DNA from: Chlamydiota bacterium
GTDB lineage: Bacteria > Auribacterota > UBA3054 > B51-G9
NCBI GenBank assembly: GCA_003648225.1
Contig: QMOL01000054.1
Coordinates: 1-11,761 of the forward strand
Direction: 5' to 3'
Length of the DNA stretch: 11,761 nucleotides
Below are positions 6,607 through 11,761 of this stretch, one piece after another (positions within the stretch are counted from its first letter, which is position 1; every line of letters starts with the position of its first letter). Both the position numbers and the translations under genes were made by a program. The notes under the pieces were generated by a model. The model was not told the DNA's origin. It saw nothing but the letters and a program-made list of their open reading frames with translations, and searched no databases.

Positions 6607-9084
6607 TTATATATCCAAATTAGTTACATATTTAGCATTTTCTTCAATAAATTGTCGCCGGCATTCTACCACATCACCCATCAATGTGGTGAAAACTTCA
6701 TCGGCTTCAACCGCGTCTTCAATAACAACTTTAAGTAAAGTGCGTTTGGCCGGGTCCATAGTAGTTTCCCATAATTGTTCAGGATTCATTTCACCGAGGC
6801 CTTTATATCTTTGGATTTGCAGACCTTTTTTGCCGTTTTCACGAATTTTGTCAAGTATGTCTGAAAGAGAACTAATGGGATTTTCATTATCACCGAACTT
6901 CAGGTAGGCAATAGTGTGATCCGCATCATCATTTTCTTCTTTCGCTTTATTGGTACGCCAGTTTGATATTTCGAATTTTCTACGATGAAGTTCTGCAGCT
7001 ATTTTCGTTATCTCATGTGTCTCGTAAAGTTCTGTGGTATCAAGTTTGATAATCGGAACCTCATCTTCTTGATCAGTATTTTCTAATTTTTCATCAGTTT
7101 CGGAAAAAAGATTATTATCCTCAATTTCTACTTGTGTATCTGCTTTTGCTTCTTCCTGTTCTGTCAATTCTTTGAGCTCATTTTTATCAATAATAAATTT
7201 GACTTCGTTTTCAAGTTTAACACGATAAAGCGGCAATTCTCCTTTTTTGTTTTCAGCCGCAAAATATTCATCAAGATTAATAGCTTTTCTTTCAAGAGAA
7301 TGAAGAAAGCTCTCAAGCTTAACAAGCAATTCAAGCAGTTCCCTGAATTGAATAGCAGTCATGGGGTTTTTATTTTTTACCACACGGCATTCTACATCTT
7401 CAGACCCTAATTCGAGGAGAAATTTATTCATTTCATCATCGGTATTAAGATACCTTTCTTTCTTTCTACGCTTAACTTTATAAAGTGGGGGCTGAGCAAT
7501 ATAAATATATCCATAAGAAATAAGTTCAGGCATTTGTCTGAAAAAGAAAGTGAGTAACAATGTCCTTATATGTGCACCATCAACATCCGCATCTGTCATT
7601 ATTATAATTTTATGATACCGCGCTTTCGTGATGTCAAAATCGCCTGAACCCACACCGGTGCCGATAGCGGTAATCATTTTTTTGATTTCTTCGCTGCTAA
7701 GAATTTTATCAAGCCGTGCTTTTTCAACATTTAGAATCTTACCACGCAATGGGAGAATAGCCTGGAATTTTCTGTCGCGCCCTTGTTTGGCCGAGCCGCC
7801 TGCCGAATCTCCTTCCACAAGGTAAACTTCACAAAGCGCCGGGTCTTTTTCTGAACAATCAGAAAGTTTGCCCGGAAGAGCAGCGCTGTCAAGAACGCCT
7901 TTTCTTCTTGTAAGGTCGCGTGCTTTTCTCGCTGCCGCGCGTGCTCGTGCGGCCATAAGCGCTTTTTCTATTATTTTTTTCGCTACGTTTGGATTTTCTT
8001 CAAGAAATATTCCAAGCCCTTCGTTTACTATTGATTCTACAATACCGGCAACATCGCTGTTGCCAAGTTTGGTTTTGGTTTGACCTTCGAACTGCGGGTC
8101 ACCTACTTTGACTGAAATAACAGCGGTAATGCCTTCGCGAATATCATCGCCCGAAACAGTTCCTTTCATGTTCTTGGCAAGTTTACTGTTTTTGACATAC
8201 GTGTTTATTGTTCTTGTTAGCGCAGAGCGGAACCCGCTTAAATGAGTTCCACCTTCGATTGTATTAATATTGTTCGCAAAGCTGTGAATATTTTCAGAAT
8301 AAGTATCATTGAATTGAACTGCTACTTCAGCCATAACATCATCTTTTTCTTTGGAAAAATAAATGACTTTATCATGAAGAGCGTTCTTGTTTTTGTTAAG
8401 ATATTCAACAAAAGAAATAATTCCACCTTCATAATTGAATTTACTCTCCTTTCCTTCTTCTCTCTCATCAATAAGCTTGATATTAATCCCTTTATTAAGG
8501 AAGGCAAGCTCGCGAAGACGATTGGCCAGAATATCAAAACTAAATTCCGAAACTTCAAAAATCGTGTTGTCAGGCTTAAATGATATCTTCGTCCCCGTCC
8601 CTTTAGATTTACCTATCTTTTCCATCGGACCGGTAGGCTTTCCGGCTTTGAATGTCATGCTGTAAACGCTTCCGTCCCGCTTAACTTCTGCTTCCATCCA
8701 TTCCGAAAGCGCGTTAACACATGAAACACCGACTCCGTGTAACCCTCCGGAAACTTTATAACTTTTATTATCAAATTTACCGCCGGCGTGCAAAGTTGTA
8801 AGAACAACTTCAAGTGCCGGCTTTTTCATCTTCTTGTGCATGTCAACAGGAATCCCTCGACCGTTATCAATTACGGTAATCGAATTATCCTGATGAATAA
8901 CTACTTCAATCTTATCGCAGTAACCTGCAAGAGCCTCGTCTATAGCATTGTCAACAACTTCATAAACTAAGTGGTGAAAGCCACGAACATTCGTATCTCC
9001 AATGTACATAGCTGGGCGTTTTCTTACCGCTTCGATGCCTTCGAGAACGGTAATTGTAGTTGCATCGTATTTCTGACCGGACAT
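6607..9084 (-). CDS. gyrB: DNA gyrase subunit B, with long TOPRIM insertion
   Basis: This is the ATPase subunit of gyrase. The GHKL ATP-binding site shows N46 in YEVVDNAIDEA, DNGRGIP at 73-79 and GGLHGVG at 113-119. The transducer domain has the QTKTKLGN loop at 335-342 with the ATP-contacting lysine. The TOPRIM metal site shows EGDSAGG at 424-430 and TDADVDGAH at 497-505. The C-terminal tail has QRYKGLGEMNPEQLWETTMDP (758-778). At 825 residues the protein is about 180 longer than the compact GyrB of Gram-positives. The extra sequence lies at about 555-750 and includes an acidic stretch (about 641-677). A comparable insertion exists in E. coli GyrB (804 residues), so it is not unique. The gene is first in the operon with gyrA and tig, behind a strong sigma-70 promoter at 9159-9187. 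Confidence 0.98.
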   Translation of the reverse strand: MSGQKYDATTITVLEGIEAVRKRPAMYIGDTNVRGFHHLVYEVVDNAIDEALAGYCDKIEVVIHQDNSITVIDNGRGIPVDMHKKMKKPALEVVLTTLHAGGKFDNKSYKVSGGLHGVGVSCVNALSEWMEAEVKRDGSVYSMTFKAGKPTGPMEKIGKSKGTGTKISFKPDNTIFEVSEFSFDILANRLRELAFLNKGINIKLIDEREEGKESKFNYEGGIISFVEYLNKNKNALHDKVIYFSKEKDDVMAEVAVQFNDTYSENIHSFANNINTIEGGTHLSGFRSALTRTINTYVKNSKLAKNMKGTVSGDDIREGITAVISVKVGDPQFEGQTKTKLGNSDVAGIVESIVNEGLGIFLEENPNVAKKIIEKALMAARARAAARKARDLTRRKGVLDSAALPGKLSDCSEKDPALCEVYLVEGDSAGGSAKQGRDRKFQAILPLRGKILNVEKARLDKILSSEEIKKMITAIGTGVGSGDFDITKARYHKIIIMTDADVDGAHIRTLLLTFFFRQMPELISYGYIYIAQPPLYKVKRRKKERYLNTDDEMNKFLLELGSEDVECRVVKNKNPMTAIQFRELLELLVKLESFLHSLERKAINLDEYFAAENKKGELPLYRVKLENEVKFIIDKNELKELTEQEEAKADTQVEIEDNNLFSETDEKLENTDQEDEVPIIKLDTTELYETHEITKIAAELHRRKFEISNWRTNKAKEENDDADHTIAYLKFGDNENPISSLSDILDKIRENGKKGLQIQRYKGLGEMNPEQLWETTMDPAKRTLLKVVIEDAVEADEVFTTLMGDVVECRRQFIEENAKYVTNLDI

Positions 9085-9093
9085 AATATAATT

Positions 9094-9100
9094 CCCTCTC
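9094..9100 (-). promoter_or_regulatory. Possible Shine-Dalgarno for gyrB
   Basis: On the minus strand GAGAGGG lies 9 nt before the gyrB ATG. It is the only purine-rich Shine-Dalgarno-like site near any start in this window; gyrA, tig, rpsT, the phosphodiesterase, the hydrate repair gene, the permease and the DUF4416 gene have none. The match to AGGAGG is partial. Confidence 0.4.
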
Positions 9101-9158
9101 AGTATGTTGTATAGTTAATATATTCATTCTACACTATATATTATAATATAGATTAAAT

Positions 9159-9187
9159 ATTATAACTAATAAGGCATGAAAAGTCAA
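9159..9187 (-). promoter_or_regulatory. Sigma-70 promoter of the gyrB-gyrA-tig operon
   Basis: On the minus strand the -35 box TTGACT (9187-9182) and the -10 box TATAAT (9164-9159) are separated by exactly 17 nt. Transcription should start near 9152, giving a leader of about 68 nt before the gyrB ATG. The leader is A/T-rich with TATA-like runs. Gyrase promoters are often supercoiling-sensitive, but nothing here proves it. Confidence 0.82.
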
Positions 9188-9363
9188 GTGAATGTGTGAA
9201 AAAAGGCTTTTAAAAGAGTTTTACCGCTAAATCACGCTTTAAGGCATAATAAAATAAAAGTGTGTTCTAAATGTGAAAATTTCCGCTGTGTGATATTTGT
9301 ACACTTTTGACCATAATTAGAACTTGCACGAAAATTTACATGCACCCACCTCCGAACAACTCA
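9188..9363. other. Spacer between divergent promoters, contains inverted repeats
   Basis: No open frame or RNA gene is apparent in these 176 nt between the gyrB and rpsT -35 boxes. AAAAGTGT (9256-9263) and ACACTTTT (9301-9308) form an 8-nt inverted repeat with a 37-nt gap. GTTCTAA (9264-9270) and TTAGAAC (9317-9323) form another, interleaved with the first. CTTTTAAAAG (9207-9216) is a perfect palindrome. These could be regulator binding sites but are not diagnostic. No convincing DnaA box was seen. Confidence 0.4.
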
Positions 9364-9392
9364 TTGACTTTAAAAATACTTTTTAATATAAT
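9364..9392 (+). promoter_or_regulatory. Sigma-70 promoter of rpsT
   Basis: The -35 box TTGACT (9364-9369), a 17-nt spacer and the perfect -10 box TATAAT (9387-9392) form a near-consensus promoter identical in both boxes to the divergent gyrB promoter. The start should be near 9399, giving a leader of about 67 nt before the rpsT ATG. S20 synthesis is autoregulated through its leader in some bacteria; I see no conserved structure here to claim that. Confidence 0.85.
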
Positions 9393-9465
9393 GTGTAAAG
9401 AATAATAACTTAAACACGGCTATATCGCCCAAACAAGTATTGATTAACAATAAATAAAAATTAGT

Positions 9466-9771
9466 ATGCCAAGTCATAAACACAGAGAAAAAAAAATTCG
9501 TCAGGATGAAAAACGGAAAACTCGTAACACGAAAGTTAAATCTAAAATCAAAACTCTTTCTAAAAAAGTTAGAGCTGCCGCTGTTGCAACCGATACGGCT
9601 GATATGGATAAATTAGTTCGCGAAGCGGCTGCTGCGATCGATAGCGCGGCAACTAAAGGTGTTATTCATAAACGCGCAGCTTCAAGACGCGTCTCCCGAC
9701 TCGCAAAATTAAGGAATAAATCCACTACTGCGCAACCCACTGCTGTGCAATCTACTGAAGCAGCTGAATAA
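9466..9771 (+). CDS. rpsT: 30S ribosomal protein S20
   Basis: S20 binds 16S rRNA early in 30S assembly. The 101-residue protein is very basic and helical. It begins with the family hallmark MPSHKHREKKIRQDEKRKTRN and has the alanine-rich middle helix (about 37-62) and the closing GVIHKRAASRRVSRLAK block (65-81). The core ends near residue 85. A further tail of about 16 residues, rich in T, A, Q and E, makes it slightly longer than the usual 85-90. The ATG at 9466 is preceded by an A-rich stretch with no Shine-Dalgarno, common to this window. It is the first gene after the promoter at 9364-9392. The next gene starts 20 nt after its stop, so the two are probably cotranscribed. Confidence 0.97.
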   Translation: MPSHKHREKKIRQDEKRKTRNTKVKSKIKTLSKKVRAAAVATDTADMDKLVREAAAAIDSAATKGVIHKRAASRRVSRLAKLRNKSTTAQPTAVQSTEAAE

Positions 9772-9791
9772 TTTTCACTTAAACGCCTGAT

Positions 9792-10280
9792 ATGAAAATT
9801 GGCGTAATGTCAGATTCTCACGACCGTATGACGATGATTCGTTCTGCGGTCGCTGTTTTTAAAGAGTACGGTGTGGAGATGATTATTCACGCCGGAGATT
9901 TTATTTCGCCTATTACTTTTGAATATATGAAAGATATTGATGTGCCGTTCATTGGTGTCTTTGGTAATAATGACGGTGAGAAATTCTTCCTCAAAAAACG
10001 TTACAAAAATATAGGGGAACTTCATGAACGTTGTTTTAAAGGCAAAATAGATGAATTGAAATTTATCGTCCTTCACGAAAACGATCTCGTCGATTCACTC
10101 GCTAAAAGCGGCGATTATGATGTGGTTGTTTATGGACACACCCACGAAATTGATGTTCGAAAAATCGGGAAAACTCTAATCATAAATCCCGGAGAAGTTT
10201 GTGGCTGGTGTACCGGGAAATATACGGTCGCGGTTCTTGATTCCAAAACTATGGATGTTGAAATTATTGATATATGTTAG
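9792..10280 (+). CDS. YfcE/MJ0936-family metallophosphoesterase
   Basis: Members of this family are small dimetal phosphodiesterases, often manganese- or nickel-dependent, that hydrolyse phosphodiesters in vitro; their natural substrate is mostly unknown. The 162-residue length is normal. Metal-binding motifs are in order: DSH at 8-10 (D8, H10), HAGD at 33-36, GNND at 58-61, H95, and GHTH at 115-118. Two spots depart from the common pattern. H95 is followed by E-N (LHEND) where many relatives have HGH, and the C-terminal block is NPGE (132-135) rather than the usual NPGS. No signal peptide is present, so it is cytoplasmic. The start ATG (9792) follows rpsT by 20 nt without its own promoter, which suggests cotranscription with S20. 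The family call is firm; the substrate is unknown. Confidence 0.92.
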   Translation: MKIGVMSDSHDRMTMIRSAVAVFKEYGVEMIIHAGDFISPITFEYMKDIDVPFIGVFGNNDGEKFFLKKRYKNIGELHERCFKGKIDELKFIVLHENDLVDSLAKSGDYDVVVYGHTHEIDVRKIGKTLIINPGEVCGWCTGKYTVAVLDSKTMDVEIIDIC

Positions 10281-10299
10281 ATTAAATAATCTAAAATTT

Positions 10300-10420
10300 C
10301 TAATTGACCTAATTTCTAATTAATCTAAACAAATCCCAATGTTAAGAAATATCCAATTGCTTTTTGGGAGTTTGTTTATTATTTAGGTCAATTAGATTAA
10401 TTAGAGCAATTAGGTTGATT
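10300..10420. repeat. Imperfect hairpin built from 9-nt repeats, copy 2
   Basis: The right arm has units starting ATTTAG or AATTAG at 10381, 10390, 10399 and 10408, an exact 9-nt period. The left arm has TAATT at 10301, 10310 and 10317 in the opposite orientation. At the centre, AAACAAATCCCAA (10327-10339) pairs with TTGGGAGTTTGTTT (10364-10377) along 13 bp with a single bulged G, leaving a loop of 24 nt. The segment 10369-10395 is the reverse complement of 1739-1765 with four mismatches, including the shared core CTAAATAAT. The element fills the gap between the phosphodiesterase and hydrate-repair genes and ends 5 nt before the latter's ATG, so it lies in that gene's leader or promoter region. 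Confidence 0.75.
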
Positions 10421-10425
10421 ATTAA

Positions 10426-11761
10426 ATGCTTTTTCTTCCTTCCGAAATTATCAGAAAACTTGATTCTGAAACTATCGCTTCAGGTGTTCCGGGTGAACTC
10501 CTTATGGAAAGAGCGGGTTTCGGAGCATTCAAATTCCTCAAAAATATCGCCGCTCCAAATGCCGATAGATTCCTGATCTTCGCCGGTAAAGGAAACAATG
10601 CCGGCGATGCATTTGTTATCGCACGCTATTTAATCCAAAACGACAAATTTGTTGAAATAATCTGTCTTGCCGATTATTCTGATTACAAAGGTGACGCGGC
10701 ACTCAATTTGCAAAAACTTTTAAAATTATCCCCTCGTATTTCCGTTATTCTTGATGTTGAAAAAATAAATTCTTTTGACTGGCACGGTGATATAATTATT
10801 GACGGAATTCTCGGCACGGGAATCCGAGGTGAAGTTAAAGGAATTTTTAAACCCGCAATTCAGAAAATTAATAATTTGAATATTCCCGTCTTTTCACTTG
10901 ATATTCCATCAGGTTTAAATTGCGATACAGGTGAACTTTGCGGTACGGCCGTTAAGGCAAAATGGACAGCGATGTTTGCAAATCCTAAACTTGCTGTGCT
11001 TACTGAAACGGGTGCCGGATATTGTGGTCGTGTAGAAGTTATTGATATCGGAATTTCTGATGAAATCATAAAGAAATATCTTAAAGAAAATAGTGCTTAT
11101 GATGTTCAATCAACTGATCTTGTCGATGATAATCAACAAAAAAGCCCGATTGAATATTTAAAAGCTCATAAAAATAATTTCGGACACCTCCTTGTTATCG
11201 CAGGCTCAATGGGAATGACCGGTGCGGCAATCTTAACCGCAAAAGCGGCAATTAAATGCGGTTGCGGACTCGTAACACTCGCGGTTCCAAATTCTATTTT
11301 ACAATTAGTCGCTCCGGCGATGCCTTTTTGTATGACTTTACCTCTTGATGATAATGGCAAAGGATATTTTAGCGGAAATTCTATTGCCGGGATTATTGAT
11401 AAAATTAGTAAATTCGATGCTGTGGCAATCGGTCCGGGTATTCGAACAAATAAGGACACGTACTTTTTCTTTGAAAATATAATCCCGGAAATTTTGAATA
11501 AAAAAGTCGTAATTGATGCTGACGCATTAAACATTATTGCTCAAAAAAAAGAATTATTAAATGGACTTGGCGAAAATGTTGTTTTAACACCTCACCCGGG
11601 TGAATTTGAAAGGTTATCGGGCGTGAAACCGGATAAAACGGATTCCGACCGTATTACTCTCGCAAAACAATTCGTAAAAAATAAAAAAATATCTTTGTTG
11701 TTGAAAGGCTTTCATACTGTTATTACAAACAGCAAATCAGAAAATGTTAAAATAAATCTGA
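10426..11761 (+). CDS. nnr: Bifunctional NAD(P)H-hydrate epimerase/dehydratase, C-terminus cut
   Basis: The enzyme repairs hydrated NADH and NADPH: the N-terminal half interconverts R and S hydrates, and the C-terminal half dehydrates the S form using ADP or ATP. The frame is open for 445 residues to the window edge. The epimerase domain (about 1-215) has the early block GELLMERAG (23-31), GKGNNAGD at 54-61, the probable catalytic D126 in DGILGTG, and DIPSG at 159-163. The dehydratase domain starts near 245 and shows NFGHLLVIAGS (251-261), GPGI (336-339), VIDADALN (362-369) and LTPHPGEFERL (387-397). The GTGDVLAG motif should follow beyond the edge. The ATG at 10426-10428 matches the family N-terminus and has no Shine-Dalgarno. 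A weak TTGCTT-17-TATTTA pair at 10357-10385 overlaps the repeat hairpin and could be its promoter. Confidence 0.95.
   Translation, partial: MLFLPSEIIRKLDSETIASGVPGELLMERAGFGAFKFLKNIAAPNADRFLIFAGKGNNAGDAFVIARYLIQNDKFVEIICLADYSDYKGDAALNLQKLLKLSPRISVILDVEKINSFDWHGDIIIDGILGTGIRGEVKGIFKPAIQKINNLNIPVFSLDIPSGLNCDTGELCGTAVKAKWTAMFANPKLAVLTETGAGYCGRVEVIDIGISDEIIKKYLKENSAYDVQSTDLVDDNQQKSPIEYLKAHKNNFGHLLVIAGSMGMTGAAILTAKAAIKCGCGLVTLAVPNSILQLVAPAMPFCMTLPLDDNGKGYFSGNSIAGIIDKISKFDAVAIGPGIRTNKDTYFFFENIIPEILNKKVVIDADALNIIAQKKELLNGLGENVVLTPHPGEFERLSGVKPDKTDSDRITLAKQFVKNKKISLLLKGFHTVITNSKSENVKINL

Noticed and set aside
9085..9465. A replication origin next to gyrB.
   Set aside because: No cluster of DnaA boxes (TTATNCACA) was found, and dnaA, dnaN and recF are not adjacent. 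The A/T richness is explained by two promoters.
10278..10296. An intrinsic terminator after the phosphodiesterase gene (TAGATT/AATCTA hairpin).
   Set aside because: The stem is 6 bp and almost all A-T, and only a short A/T run follows. It is too weak to call.
11166..11534. Minus-strand frame of 122 codons at the right edge.
   Set aside because: It lies antisense to the dehydratase domain of the hydrate-repair enzyme, whose motifs are intact on the plus strand.

Overview
The window comes from a low-GC bacterial chromosome with conserved housekeeping genes. Most start codons have no recognisable Shine-Dalgarno sequence; gyrB is a possible exception. Yet the two clearest promoters match the sigma-70 consensus exactly in spacing and nearly so in sequence. 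GyrB carries a long insertion in its TOPRIM region, and a DUF4416-family gene is present. Together these fit an uncultured-type lineage of the PVC or FCB assemblages better than Gram-positives. This placement is inference, and I cannot name the phylum from sequence alone.

Layout. Positions 1-1672 (minus) hold an ABC importer pair: a fused two-domain permease and, overlapping its end by 20 nt, the start of its ATPase, which runs off the left edge. Positions 1673-1848 are an AT-rich gap full of short-period repeats. Positions 1849-2379 (minus) encode a DUF4416 protein. Positions 2380-2697 hold a paired palindrome, a 7-nt tandem array, a foldable element and a strong bidirectional terminator. 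Positions 2698-9084 (minus) form the operon gyrB-gyrA-tig: both gyrase subunits (1 nt apart) followed by trigger factor (32 nt gap), ending at that terminator. Positions 9085-9465 are a divergent promoter region. Positions 9466-10280 (plus) encode ribosomal protein S20 and a YfcE/MJ0936-type phosphodiesterase. A second repeat-rich hairpin gap follows (10281-10425). From 10426 to the right edge (plus) lies a fused NAD(P)H-hydrate epimerase/dehydratase, cut at its C-terminus.

How the genes work together. The central operon joins DNA supercoiling with co-translational protein folding. It is transcribed away from the S20 unit by a back-to-back pair of near-identical promoters (TTGACT-17-TATAAT on each strand). 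The ABC pair is an importer of uncertain substrate, with no binding protein in view. The right-hand genes are phosphoester hydrolysis and nicotinamide-cofactor repair.

I found no defence locus, mobile element with a transposase, CRISPR array or clearly new multi-gene system. The least explained material is intergenic: a family of imperfect hairpins built from 9-nt AATTAG-type units, present in two distant gaps with a shared 27-nt segment (23 of 27 identical), plus 7-nt and 8-nt arrays and a structured element next to the terminator.
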